From contig JAOTOL010001374.1 in assembly GCA_034440575.1 (NCBI GenBank), forward strand, positions 372,001-436,000: a DNA stretch of 64,000 bases, written 5' to 3'. A model generated the notes under the pieces. It had not been told where the DNA came from, did not search any database, and saw only the letters and a list, made by a program, of their open reading frames with translations. The stretch is from Imbricaverruca yamaguchii. Its lineage: Eukaryota > Arthropoda > Thecostraca > Neoverrucidae. Made by a program: the position numbers and the translations under genes. Shown here in pieces: positions 10,490 through 22,933 of this stretch (positions are counted from its first letter, which is position 1; every line of letters begins with the position of its first letter).

Positions 10490-11686
10490 GTGGTGGTGGT
10501 GGTGGGTGGGGGAAGGCATATGCTCTGAGCTTGGGAGCTGGACACAAAGTGGAGCACGCCGCGAGTGTACGCGGGTGGACTACGGGGACCCACGCTAAGC
10601 GCCAATGTCAGTCACCGCGAGTATTTTCTGTTACCTGGTGAATGTTTATAGCGTAGCGGGTGGTGCTGCCTATGTCGGGAGCTTTATGAGATTGTATGAG
10701 GGAGTCGCGTAGACGGAGGAATTTATCGAGACGCTGAATCATTTAGGAGTGATTCCGCAAGGCCCCCTGCTGGACTGTTCGAGCATTGTGAGTGAGCTAG
10801 CATGCCGCCTTCCCTCCAAAGAGGAAACGGTGACTCCTTACGTGGTATGAAATGGTATGCTATCGTGCCACGAGCTCGGTGTTCAATGGACCAGTCCATT
10901 AAATGCTTGGTGAAGTTGTGATCTCCATTACGTGATCTCTGCTGTGTAGTCGGTGTTATTTCACCCGCGTGCGATACTTTTGACCTTGTTATATTGCGCG
11001 TTGTCGAAAGTGTTGGGCTGGTTTCGAGCAGAACTACGCTAAGTGGAGATATGCTCTTGCGCTTGCTGGAAGCTAATCAGGTTACGACGTCTCCATGATA
11101 AGTGTCATGTTTCATGTGTTGTGTGGTGGCTGTTACCCCCTCGCTACAAGGATAGCTGCAGAACGATGCAGCGTGTTGTGTTACCGAAGTCGACATATGT
11201 ATTGTGAACTTCGCCAATGCTCCGAAGTCGTTGGAAAATAGTGATACATCCAACTCCATTACATCTTGTCAGTCAGAACATACTTATTCTGATATATTCT
11301 TTGGTGGCTGGAGGACGTTCGGATGCATCTGGTGGTACAGTTCATGAGTTGAAGTAGCTTTGAACATCACATTAATGTTCGCCGGTGCGTTACATGAATG
11401 CTTCAGTATTTTAAAACATTTCCCTTTCCAAATGGCACGAATGATGATAACAATTTCATGCTTCATTTTAAATGGATATTTCGGTCGTCAACTTTGCATA
11501 GCCTAGCAGTGCAAGCAGTGTAAACGATACAGTAGCCTAATCCCACATACTAACTATGTGAGATCAGGTCCTGGGTTGTTGGTGTGTCAGGAGGATCGTT
11601 GGTTGGTGGAACGACATCGGCTCAAATTTTTGGGAGAGGGGCCCTTTACTGGGTTTTTGACCGATTTTGATCAGCCGCCACGTCGC
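10490..11686. other. 3' flank of CYP307, no further gene seen
   Basis: Begins with a short GGTGGT run, then single-copy sequence. An ATTAAA at 10898-10903 is the best candidate poly(A) signal, giving a 3' UTR of roughly 420 bases. No other exon was recognised. Confidence 0.35.
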
Positions 11687-11693
11687 TATAAAG
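11687..11693 (+). promoter_or_regulatory. TATA box (candidate)
   Basis: TATAAAG in a locally GC-rich setting (GTCGCTATAAAGCCGC), about 100 bases upstream of the 25-bp minisatellite. An initiator could lie near 11717-11720. No coding exon was found downstream, so any transcript would run into the repeat array. Confidence 0.3.
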
Positions 11694-11794
11694 CCGCAGC
11701 TAGTGAGCACACGGGTAGACCCCGGGCAGAAGACTGGCAGACTTCGGTCAGAAGATAGACGGCACCGAAATCAACTACCGACAGCGGTACACCA

Positions 11795-12575
11795 CTCAGT
11801 CAGCAGCAGCGGTACACCACCCACCTAGTAATAGCGGTACACCACCCACCTAGTAATAGCGGTACACCACCCAACCTGCAGCAGCGATACAATACCCAGC
11901 CAGAAGCAGCGATACAATACCCAGCCACCAGCAGCAGCGGTACAACACCCAGCCACCAGCAGCAGCGGTACAACACCCAACCTGCAGCAGCGGTACAATA
12001 CCCAGCCAGAAGCAGCGGTACACCACCCAGACAGTAGCAGCGGTACACCACCCAGACAGTAGCAGCGGTACACCACCCAGCCAGCAGCAGCGGTACACCA
12101 CCCAGACAGTAGCAGCGGTACACCACCCAACCAGCAGCGACGGTACACCACAAAGTCAGCAGCAGCGGTACACCACCCAGCCAGCAGCAGCGGTACACCA
12201 CCCAGACAGTAGCAGCGGTACACCACCCAACCAGCAGCGACGGTACACCACCCAGGCAGCAGCAGCGGTACACCACCGAGCCAAAAGCAGCGGCATACCA
12301 CCCAGCCAGCAGCAGCGGTACAACACCCAACCAGCAGCAGCAGCGGTACAACACCCAACCAGCAGCAGCAGCGGTACAACACCGAGCCAGCAGCAGCGGT
12401 ACAGTCAGCAGCGGTACAGTCAGCAGCACCGGTACACCACCCAACCTGCAGCAGCGGTACACCACCCAGCCAGCAGCAGCAGCGATACAACACCCAGCCA
12501 GCAGCAGCGGTACACCACCCAACTTGCAGCAGCGGTACACCACCCAGACAGTAGCAGCGGTACACCACGCAGCGC
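11795..12575. repeat. Minisatellite, 25-bp unit (GCAGCGGTACACCACC)
   Basis: About 30 copies of a unit near 25 bp with core AGCAGCGGTACACCACCCA; copies vary between ACA, AGC and TGC junctions. The unit is not a multiple of three. Long minus-strand open frames through it are repeat artefacts that cycle through all phases. Confidence 0.93.
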
Positions 12576-13689
12576 TGCTAATTAATACCTGGCATAGGAC
12601 GACCACCACTGAAGAAGGTTCCATCGAGCTTAAAGACATCATCTTCGTTTTGCTGTTTTTCACAAATAATTTAATGCACGCATAAAATACCCGTCGATGG
12701 AGGAAAGCACACATAATACGTTTGAAGGTTTCATAGTTAGTCGACTTTCGTCACTTCCATGCGTGCAACACTTTTACTTCACAACGAGCATAAATTGCAT
12801 TATGCCAACAGTGTTTGTGGGACACATTGATTCCATGATTTGGACAGCCACTAGCCAGTCGCCGGATGATGAGACCTGATTTGTCTCATTATCACAGGAT
12901 GCACAATTGTTCCCATGTCCAGATCACACGACTACACAAAGCGGCTTGAATCGCAAGCGCACAATCAAGGGTTCTATTTCGCTGTTCGGTGACGCCCACC
13001 CATCAACATCAAACAAACGTCACCAGCGCTTCACCTGCGCCCGTTCACTAACTATGAGAGCGCAATTGTTGCCGTGCACATACATACACAAGTTAATAAA
13101 ACACATATGTCTAATAACATGACAGCCAACAGGCTTCCTTGAGGACATGACCATGTAACTTCCATTGCCCAATGACTTCGCTCGTGGTACGAATGCCGCT
13201 ATCCCAACAACACTGGCCAATGTGAAGTGTGCATATTCCATGCCCGTCCATGTAGAGTGACTGCATCAGTCCAAGCCCCACCCACCTGCATCCCACGCAT
13301 TTGGACATACGAGAACAGGTTCAGAGCTTCTGTGAGAGGACACCATTATGCACCCCATGTGCGAACGCCACTCTGTAAACGGCGTCTGCGGTGTCACCGT
13401 GCTGCAAGTTAACTTGCTCAGTATAGTGTTCCATCAGAACGGTCACCGGTCAGGCCAGCCTGGTTGTCGGCTCGGCGTCAGCACCGTAGGGTTCGCCCGG
13501 TGGTGCGGGCGGCCGGCCAGCGCCAGCGCCACTCAGCGGCGTGCCGCGCAACCTCAGTTGTCGCCGGAAGATAGCGCTGCTGGGCCGGCTGATATAGCGG
13601 AACAACTCCGCTGCCGTCTGACGGTCGGAGGCCACTGACTTTTCCGGCAGAGTGGCAAACGACTCAGCCACACTGCCACGCTGCGACGA
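12576..13689. other. Intergenic with one doubtful terminal exon
   Basis: Mostly featureless. On the minus strand, 13450-13690 is GC-rich and open, and an AG precedes it, so it could be the 3' end of a coding region ending at 13450. I recognise no domain in it and the run enters the 82-bp array, so I do not call a gene. Confidence 0.3.
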
Positions 13690-15855
13690 CAACGTGGTGC
13701 ATAACGACACATTGTAGCGACGATGTGATATATAACGCCACGCTGTCGTGGCAATGTGATGTATAACGCCACACTAATTGCAATGTGTGCATAACTACAA
13801 AGCGTACCGACAATGTGATGCATAGCGACACAGTGCAATGCCGATGTGATGTATAACTGCGTACTGTGATGACAATGTGATGTATGACGACACAGTGTGC
13901 TGACAATGTGATGCAGAACGACACAGTATAATGGCAATGTGAGGTGTAATGCCACAATGCGATGCATGACGACACAGTGTGCTGACAATGTGATGCAGAA
14001 CGACACAGTATAATGGCAATGTGAGGTGTAATGCCACAATGTGATGCATGACGACACAGTGTGCTGACAATGTGATGCAGAACGACACAGTATAATGGCA
14101 ATGTGAGGTGTAATAAACAATGATGCAGAACGACACAGTATAATGGCAATGTGAGGTGTAATGCCACAATGCGATGCATGACGACACAGTGTGCTGACAA
14201 TGTGATGCAGAACGACACAGTATAATGGCAATGTGAGGTGTAATACCACAATGCGATGCATGACGACACAGTGTGCTGACAATGTGATGCAGAACGACAC
14301 AGTATAATGGCAATGTGAGGTGTAATGCCACAATGCGATGCATGACGACACAGTGTGCTGACAATGTGATGCAGAACGACACAGTATAATGGCAATGTGA
14401 GGTGTAATACCACAATGCGATGCATGACGACACAGTGTGCTGACAATGTGATGCAGAACGACACAGTATAATGGCAATGTGAGGTGTAATGCCACAATGC
14501 GATGCATGACGACACAGTGTGCTGACAATGTGATGCAGAACGACACAGTATAATGGCAATGTGAGGTGTAATACCACAATGTGATGTATGACGACACAGT
14601 GTGCTGACAATGTGATGCAGAACGACACAGTATAATGGCAATGTGAGGTGCAACGCCACAATGTGATGCATGACGACACAGTGTGCTGACAATGTGATGC
14701 AGAACGACACAGTATAATGGCAATGTGAGGTGTAATGCCACAATGTGATGTATGACGACACAGTGTGCTGACAATGTGATGCAGAACGACACAGTATAAT
14801 GGCAATGTGACGTGTAATGCCACAATGTGATGCATGACGACACAGTGTCAGTGCTGACAATGTGATGCAGAACGACACAGTATAATGGCAATGTGAGGTG
14901 TAATGCCACAATGTGATGCATGACGACACAGTGTGCTGACAATGTGATGCAGAACGACACAGTATAATGGCAATGTGAGGTGTAATGCCACAATGCGATG
15001 TATGACGACACAGTGTGCTGACAATGTGATGCAGAACGACACAGTATAATGGCAATGTAGGTGTAATACCACAATGCGATGCATGACGACACAGTGTGCT
15101 GACAATGTGATGCAGAACGACACAGTATAATGGCAATGTGAGGTGTAATGCCACAATGCGATGCATGACGACACAGTGTGCTGACAATGTGATGCAGAAC
15201 GACACAGTATAATGGCAATGTGAGGTGTAATACCACAATGCGATGCATGACGACACAGTGTGCTGACAATGTGATGCGAACGACACAGTATAATGGCAAT
15301 GTGAGGTGCAATACCACAATGTGATGCATGACGACACAGTGTGCTGACAATGTGATGCAGAACGACACAGTATAATGGCAATGTGGGTGTAATACCACAA
15401 TGTGATGCATGACGACACAAGTGTGTAATGACAATGTGATGCAATCACAATGTGATGTATGACGACACAGTGTGCTGACAATGTGATTATGACGACACAG
15501 TGTGCTGCATTTGACAATGTGATGCAGAACGACACAGTATAATGGCAATGTGAGGTGTAATACCACAATGCGATGCATGACGACACAGTGTGCTGACAAT
15601 GTGATGCAGAACGACACAGTATAATGGCAATGTGAGGTGTAATACCACAATGTGATGCATGACGACACAGTGTGCTGACAATGTGATGCAGAACGACACA
15701 GTATAATGGCAATGTGAGGTGTAATACCACAATGTGATGCATGACGACACAGTGTGCTGACAATGTGATGCAGAACGACACAGTATAATGGCAATGTGAG
15801 GTGTAATACCACAATGCGATGAAATTGTGATGCATAACGACATAGTATGATGAGA
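13690..15855. repeat. Minisatellite, 82-bp unit of three related ~27-bp sub-units
   Basis: About 26 head-to-tail copies of an 82-bp unit containing GACGACACAGTGTGCTGACA, AACGACACAGTATAATGG and AATGTGAGGTGTAAT. The three parts resemble each other, so the 82-bp unit probably arose by triplication of a sub-unit near 27 bp. Copies at both ends are more diverged than central ones. Minus-strand frames of over 700 codons cross it only because no phase of the unit contains a stop on that strand. Confidence 0.96.
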
Positions 15856-16461
15856 ACATGATGCAAAACAGGTATGCACCATACCACACCATAGGTGGCA
15901 CAATCATCGAAAGGGCCTACAGTGAGTGCTCTGCGAATATGATCCTAATTTCATGTACCATATGCTAGTATTAGCACAATAAATTATGGGACGTTTTGTA
16001 GACTACCAGCGCTACTCCTTTGCTTGGGAAGAAACAGGGAAGCAGAAGTGTGGCGTCGGAACTCTCTGCAGCGAAACAATGGATTCTTGTTCATACCCTT
16101 GGTTAAACATAACAGTAAGTCATACATATGTGACTTATTGTTTGGTGTGTCAAGATAACCATGCCCCTTGTCTTTACCGGTTTTTCCAGATATAATTATC
16201 AATTCTTACTTAGCGTGAAACCACGCAACACATATTACAACACCTGCCATGCATAGGATTTAATTTCATCAAAGTGGATTCCTGATGTGTAGATATGCGG
16301 ACAAGCTTTAATTTTACTCTCGTGATTCTTCGGTACAACTGTGCGGTATTTTGCTAGCCAAAAGCTTTATCAATGCAGCCTCATCTATACTTGGGATCTA
16401 TTTAATGATTCATCTGTCGATGATCTTGTTGACCTGACAGTAAATTAAGCTAAGTCAGCCA
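15856..16461. other. Intergenic, no gene seen
   Basis: AT-rich spacer between two minisatellites. An AATAAA at 15978-15983 stands alone. No exon, RNA gene or repeat was recognised. Confidence 0.5.
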
Positions 16462-16750
16462 GGCGGCACCAGAGGTGCTGGTTTGGCGGCCGAACTACGA
16501 CACCACTGCCACCTGGTGGGCAGCACGCCGGAAACGGCGCCAGAGGTCCTGCTTTACCTCCCGGGCGGCGGCACTACCGCCACCTGGTGGGCAGCACGCC
16601 GGAAACGGCGCCAGAGGTGCTGCTTTACCTCCCGGGCGGCGGCACTACCGCCACCTGGTGGGCAGCACCCCGGAAACGGCGCCAGAGGTGCTGCTTTACC
16701 TCCCGGGCGGCGGCACTACCGCCTCCTGGTGGGTAGCGCGCCGGGAGCGT
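16462..16750. repeat. Minisatellite, 71-bp unit
   Basis: Four copies of a 71-bp GC-rich unit containing CTCCCGGGCGGCGGCACTAC and CCACCTGGTGGGCAGCACGC. The first copy is more diverged. The period is not a multiple of three. Confidence 0.93.
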
Positions 16751-17817
16751 CAGAAACACACAGGTCACGACTCCACCGGTGAAAGACAGGACACACCGTA
16801 GGAGACCTCTCGGGTGGGTATTTTCTGTTCTGGTGGCGTGAATAGGCTGAGTCCAGAAACAACTGAGTTGCAGGATTGTGTTGCTTTGTGTCGGGTCCGT
16901 GCAGGAAGGGACGCCTTGAACTGTCTAGCAGGTTGCAGTGATGCTTCACATGGGCCAATGATCGTTATTCGGTGGAACATAAAGGGATTCATTTCCATTC
17001 ATAATTGTGGGTTTATCAGGACTTATCTAATTACCAACTGGTGCATAACATTACATTCCTTAGGTTGGGGCGGTGCTATATTATATTACATTATGTATAT
17101 ACCTGGTTGGTGATTGCCCTCTTAATAGTTGTTTTTAACTCCATTGTTGTAGAACCTCTTAGCCAGTGTCTCAAATCCCCTGACCGATTCAACAAAATGA
17201 CGGGTGGACCTGTCACCTTGTCTTGGTATCCCACTCAGACGATATTTCGCCGTTAATCAAATAAGTCTGAGATGGACATCAGCTCCATGTATCATTGTAC
17301 ATGCCACACATTCTTTGCCACTAGGTCTTAATTAGGCGGGCGCCGTGCCTGCACCATATACAATTTAACTTCCGTCCTGTAATCCCTTTCCGATCGTTCA
17401 GTGTCACGTGGTCGTGATAATAACTAATACACTGCTGTCATAACGAGCTCCGAAGTGCCTTCAGCGATGCTTACACCACCACTCGGTGCAAACAGTCATC
17501 CAGCTGCCACCACAAAGGCGGTTCGCCGGGCAACACCACACGCGCTGTAAGGGCGTCATGCGGTGTGCGTCCCCGGTCGTCGCAGAAGTGCAGACCAGGT
17601 ATCCTCCCTACCAAACTGACGATCGCATCTCAAAAGCTGTACACCAGTGGTATCTGTACGAGCACGGTCAGCACGGCCATGAGCAGCTCGCCTCGCACGT
17701 ACATCAGACACACCAGACAGCCACGTCTGGAGAGGGGCCACTGGCAGGCTGGCGGCAGCCGTCTTCCGTGCCGGGTCATGGGGCTGCCGGACCGCCTGCC
17801 GGACGGGCGGGCGGCCC
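16751..17817. other. Intergenic, no gene seen
   Basis: Spacer of mixed composition between the 71-bp and 8-bp arrays. Short open frames are present on both strands but none has splice or homology support. Confidence 0.45.
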
Positions 17818-18239
17818 GCCTGCAGGCGGGCAGGCGGGCAGGCGGACAGGCGGACAGGCGGGCAGGCGGGCAGGCGGACAGGCGGACAGGCGGGCAGGCG
17901 GGCAGGCGGGCAGGCGGGCAGGCGGGCAGGCGGAGGGGCAGGCGGGCAGGCGGGCAGGCGGGCAGGCGGGGCAGGCGGGCAGGCGGGCAGGCGGGCAGGC
18001 GGGCAGGCGGGCAGGCGGGCAGGCGGGCAGGCGGGCAGGCGGGCAGGCGGGCAGGCGGGCAGGCGGGCAGGCGGGCAGGCGGGCAGGCGGGCAGGCGGGC
18101 AGGCGGGCAGGCGGGACAGGCGGGCAGGCGGGCAGGCGGGCAGGCGGGCAGGCGGGCAGGCGGGCAGGCGGGCAGGCGGGCAGGCGGGGACAGGCGGGAG
18201 GCGGGCAGGGACAGGCGGACAGGCGGGCAGGCGGACAGG
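17818..18239. repeat. 8-bp array, GGCAGGCG block
   Basis: About 50 copies of the octamer GGCAGGCG with occasional GACAGGCG units and a few one- to four-base insertions (for example near 17935, 17968 and 18187). G is concentrated on the plus strand. Confidence 0.95.
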
Positions 18240-18668
18240 GGGCGGACAGGCGGACAGGCGGACAGGCGGACAGGCGGACAGGCGGACAGGCGGACAGGCG
18301 GACAGGCGGACAGGCGGACAGGCGGACAGGCGGACAGGCGGACAGGCGGACAGGCGGACAGGCGGACAGGCGGACAGGCGGACAGGCGGACAGGCGGACA
18401 GGCGGACAGGCGGACAGGCGGACAGGCGGACAGGCGGACAGGCGGACAGGCGGACAGGCGGACAGGCGGACAGGCGGACAGGCGGACAGGCGGACAGGCG
18501 GACAGGCGGACAGGCGGACAGGCGGACAGGCGGACAGGCGGACAGGCGGACAGGCGGACAGGCGGACAGGCGGACAGGCGGACAGGCGGACAGGCGGACA
18601 GGCGGACAGGCGGACAGGCGGACAGGCGGACAGGCGGACAGGCGGACAGGCGGACAGGCGGACAGGCG
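18240..18668. repeat. 8-bp array, GACAGGCG block
   Basis: More than 50 virtually identical copies of GACAGGCG, differing by one base from the preceding block, with no interruptions. The high homogeneity suggests a recent expansion from variant units inside the older GGCAGGCG block. Because 8 is not a multiple of three, each frame encodes the same 8-residue repeat. Confidence 0.96.
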
Positions 18669-19563
18669 GGTCGGCTCGCCGACGGACGGCTAGGCCGCCA
18701 AATGGCTGGGTGCGCGTCCATGCCACCACCGGACAATGACACACGCCATTGCGGAATATTTGGAGAGGACTGATGAAAAGCACCTGTGGATTGCTTTTTT
18801 CGCACCAGAAATTAGTCATCTAACTGAGCTATGACTACATTAAGCGTATTTGTCCTGGTGTTTGTTAATGTCGTTACTTTCGGCCTACATTGGTGCAGTT
18901 ACTGTGCTGACATGATTTGCATATCACGTGCTCAGGCCTCAGATCCTTTCAGACCACCTCGCACCATCGATGACCGGGTCATTGTCGCGCAAATTGAGCT
19001 TCCTTGCATGACATTCTTTTGAGAAAAAATGCTACCTTTGGGACATCCGTACGGTGATTGGAATTCAGCAACTATTTTGTTGAACTTGCTCATGTAATTT
19101 GCAAGCGATTTCATGTCACGCTTGACATGATCTGCAAGGATGTGCTATGATTCGGTCTGCACACACCTACACCTCCACACAGCTACACATTATACACCTG
19201 ACCCGGTCTTCTATCTACAAACTCTGCATCTGACCCGGTCTGCTAGCTACACAATCTTCGAAGGCATACGCAATGCCAAAACATTTGTATGAACCTAAGC
19301 TACATTTTCGTGGCCGGCTGGCGAATCCATCCCACCCACACAGCAGATCAGATCCCGGAATTTCGGTGGAAGAAGGGGGGGGGGGCACTCGTCTGAACAG
19401 CGACCGGTCGCTGGGTGACTGCGTACCCGCAGACACTGGAAATCACTGATATGGACGCACAGTCCAACACCGATCGCAAGCCACTCTTTGCTGTCGCAGT
19501 GCACGCAGATAAACATCATTTTCACAACCTTCATGTGACTTCATTATTCACGTTCTTGGGACA
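18669..19563. other. Intergenic, no gene seen
   Basis: Single-copy-looking DNA between the octamer array and the DNA transposon. A G-run near 19375-19383 is the only low-complexity feature noticed. Confidence 0.45.
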
Positions 19564-19571
19564 CTGTCCAT
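19564..19571. repeat. Target-site duplication, left copy
   Basis: CTGTCCAT directly abuts the left end of the transposon (TAGGGCACAG at 19572) and recurs immediately after the right end at 23565-23572. Confidence 0.9.
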
Positions 19572-20202
19572 TAGGGCACAGCGTCCTTGAGAAATTTTGG
19601 ATTCGAGATTCGGCCCTACGATTTTGAGATGTAATCGAGTGTGCTGATTTCAAATTCGAAAACTATTTTTGGATCAAAGCATTTTTTGGTCCGCAAATTT
19701 ACACTTTTCTGCAGGCATGTTTCCTAACCTTACGCTAAATATGGGACTATGGACACAAAAGGCATATCTGAAAGTTGTGTGACTGTTATATTCGTGATGT
19801 TCACAACAAAATACCCATGGTTGCCACTTTTCAGCGCGCTAAAGCGTATATTGGATATATTTCTGACGGTTTCTTTGGTCCGTCCGACACATCTCTCACT
19901 AACGCCATCTATAGGTGGTTTTTTCATTCACTCGGAAAATTGACTCATTGAACTAGACATATATCAAAAGCCTGTCCAGTATACATCTAAAATGTACACT
20001 AACGAACTAAAAACTGATGCCTAGGTTCCCTCAGGGTCGGATCCAGGGGGGAGGCAATAGTAGGTACATTGAAAAAGGCAAAGGCAGGTTCGTATACAAA
20101 ATACAAAAAGCGAACACGTTTCTCGAAAACTTCAAATAACATAACACAAGCTTTGAAGTATCATAGCAATCGTTTGTAATCTAGGAAAACATTGCATAAC
20201 AC
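19572..20202 (+). repeat. Left terminal inverted repeat (631 bp)
   Basis: Reverse complement of 22934-23564. Homology runs from TAGGGCACAGCGTCC to GCATAACAC and then stops abruptly. Each copy contains an incidental open frame of about 65 codons (minus strand here, plus strand in the right repeat). Confidence 0.93.
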
Positions 20203-20457
20203 GCTTAATGCACTTAATGAGCTACGGGGCCCCAAAAGCCCGATACACCTCTCCCCCTACCCCACGAGAGTGGCTATTAGCAATGCCTTAGTCAAATCGC
20301 CCCAGCAGTGGAAGTCAGTAAACGCCTGCCTCATTTAAAATACCTTTAAAGTTTTCCTCACTTGCATCTATCACTATCATAGCCAATGGAACCATTCCAA
20401 ATCCTTTTTTCATGTGATATCTCTCCTTTTCCTTACATATCTTTCCCTGTTTCAGAT

Positions 20458-22825
20458 ATGTCGAAGAGAAGCAAAATCCCGAGGCCAAAGACGAGAAAAT
20501 CCTCGACCAGTAATTTCACTGAGTTCGTTGGAACTGGAGCTGAGCTGAACCCATCCGAGGTTCCGACATGGAGGGCCACCCTGAGAAAGGGTATCCTGTT
20601 ACAAGAAGAATCGCTCATTCCCAAGAGCCACTATTCGTATACAGAGGTAGCTCGGGACCTAGCTCCACTGGTGCTGGCACAGTGGAAAAGGGCGAACGCG
20701 ATGTTTGTACCACCAGTTACCGTGACAGAAAAATCGGTATCAAGAAAAATATCCAACTTCTGGTTAAGGGTTAATGACGTAGTGAGGGCCAGGACCTTAA
20801 AGGCAGAAGCCGAGAAGGTAGAAAGGCAGCTGGACACCCTGCTTGACATCACCTGCTGCCAGCATACTATCGTGCTGTGTCACGAAGAGGGCTCCAACTG
20901 CACAGACTCAGATGCATGTACACAGAAGGCTCATAGTACGTGTCACTGCCCTAATGATAGGAAGATTCCTCTGCATGAGCTTGAGTGGCTCAGAGACCAG
21001 AGAAGAAAAACTGGAGAAAAGGCCAACTTTCAAATGGGTGGCAGAGATGACAAAGAGACGAAACGACAGCTCAGGGCTACAAAGAGGAAACTCAACCAGG
21101 CGAAGAGCGACCGAAAAAGACAAAAGAATGAAAAGAGACAGAAGAAAGAAGAGGAGAAAATTGTGCAGAACACAGATGAAGAGATTGACAATGCGAATGA
21201 AGACAAGGTGGAACAGGACAATGAAAAAGCGTCTAGCCAAAGGAACACAATGCCGATACCTCAGACTGCTGCGGCCAGTGTCCGTTATAATGTATCATCC
21301 ATAGCAACGGCCGCAATAGCCAGCGCTACAATTCGGGACTTGATAGCTGCTGGTTACCTCGCCGAGGAAAAGGCGTACTTGGCCATTGACCCATCTAAGG
21401 TCACCAGAGCACGAAAAGTCGTGATGACACAAGCGAGAGACTCCGACACCGAAAAACAGAAGAATGACGGTATCATTGGGATTTTCTTTGATGGAAGGAA
21501 GGATAAGGATACTCGAGCGTTGGTTCCGGATAGCAACGGCAACCTTCATCCGAGGACAGTCACGCAGGAGCACGTTACTGTGACTGTTGAGCCTCAGGGT
21601 GATTATCTGTGCCATTTCACACCGGAAGAGCCGGTTCATCCAGAAAAAGCCAGCACAGAAAACGGCTGAAGCTCTTTACGAACTGCTACACAGCCTGGAA
21701 GCTTGCGAATCATGTGTGGTGCTGGGAGGCGATTCTACGAACTCCAACACGGGTCACAGCAACGGCGTGATGGCCCACTTGGAGAGAATGCTCGGACACA
21801 GATGCTTCTGGGTCGTGTGCAACTTGCACACAGGAGAACTGCCACTCAGACACATTATCACTTCTCTGGACGGCCCAACAAACGCAAAGGACGGATTTCA
21901 AGGCCCTGTTGGAAAGATGCTTTCGAAGGTTGAAGACATGAGGTATGATCCAGCGTTTGAACGGCTAGCTGAAGGCGAGGAATATGTGGAGATCCCAGAA
22001 GATGTACTTGACAGCATGTCAACAGACCAGAAGGTCTCTTACGAATTGTGTCGGGCGGTGAAAGCTGGAAATCTGCCTGCAAGTATGCAAGAAATGAAGC
22101 CTGGCAAGCTGAACCACGCGCGCTGGTTGACAACAGGTGAGAGGATAGTGTACTTGTGGACCAGGCAGCACGGCCTCACCGACTCAAGCAAGATAATCCT
22201 GAGACGGCTGACAGAGTTCTGCGTCAACGTATATTTCAAGTGCTACTTTGAGATTAAGACGAAGCCAAAAATCGTGGACGCACCCAAACACATAATAACC
22301 CATCTCCGGACCCTTCGTACGCAACCAGAAGAGGTTCAGGCGGCGGTTACCCGCTGTGTTCGGTCTTCCGCCTGGTACGCCCATCCTGAGAGCCTTCTAC
22401 TGTCCCTTCTCGCCAGCGAACAACCTGAAGATAGGAAGTTTGCCATCGAAAAGATCATCGGTGTGAGAGGAGGAGCAGAGTACGGGGACAAGTCGCCAAG
22501 GACGAGAAAGCACCCCAAGATCAACATGTCCACCTCATCACTTATACAACTGATCGACTGGGACGACACAGAGATCACGGAACCTGTGTTTACGTGCGGA
22601 ATCGCCACAACAGAACTCAGCAGGATCATATCCATGCCGCTGGATGTCCCTCCGTTCCCTGCGAATATCCAGTCGACGGAGCGGGCGGTCCAGCACGTCA
22701 CGACAGCCGCTGGAAAGGTGGTGGGTCAGGAGGCCCGAGATGGCTATGTCCGCGCCAGCGCCCACCACAGAAAACAGTTGCCAGTGTTCCTCTCTAAGAA
22801 GGATGTAATGGAAGCTATGAAGTAG
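20458..22825 (+). pseudogene. Transposase-like gene with one frameshift
   Basis: The first frame runs from an ATG at 20458, just after an acceptor-like TTTCCCTGTTTCAG, to a stop at 21669. The protein continues in the +1 frame from about 21644 to 22825. Together they give about 790 residues. Order seen: basic N-terminus, a WRATLRKG region, a cysteine/histidine cluster near 20850-20950 that may bind zinc, a charged Lys/Glu coiled-coil stretch (about 21000-21240), GIFFDGRKD, GDSTN (21728-21742), LHTGELPLRH, HARWLT (near 22114), RSSAWYAH (near 22360), and STERAVQ near the C-terminus. GDST, RW and a late ER are consistent with an RNase-H-fold DDE transposase. I recall similar uncharacterised proteins in many arthropods. 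The frames switch next to a run of five A at 21644-21648, so one extra base would explain the break. A sequencing error or translational frameshifting are alternatives. Confidence 0.82.
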
Positions 22826-22933
22826 GCCAATGACGTGGAGTAGTAAAAAAGGCCACACAAAACTGTACTTTATTCATTCTGTCCTTCAGATATCTATTAT
22901 TTCCCTCAGTCGATCACTAAACGGTGGTCATGT

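Noticed and set aside
13450..13710. Terminal coding exon on the minus strand
   Set aside because: Open and GC-rich, but without a strong acceptor, a domain, or a partner exon, and it borders the satellite.
13554..15907. 777- and 747-codon minus-strand frames
   Set aside because: They are the stop-free strand of the 82-bp satellite read in overlapping frames, with no flanking exon support.
17486..18819. Gly/Arg- or Pro/Cys-rich proteins of 350-420 residues on both strands
   Set aside because: Generated by the 8-bp array, which yields an 8-residue repeat in every frame.
19730..19927. Small conserved protein in the transposon ends
   Set aside because: The frame occurs in both terminal repeats only because they are copies; no start context or domain supports it.
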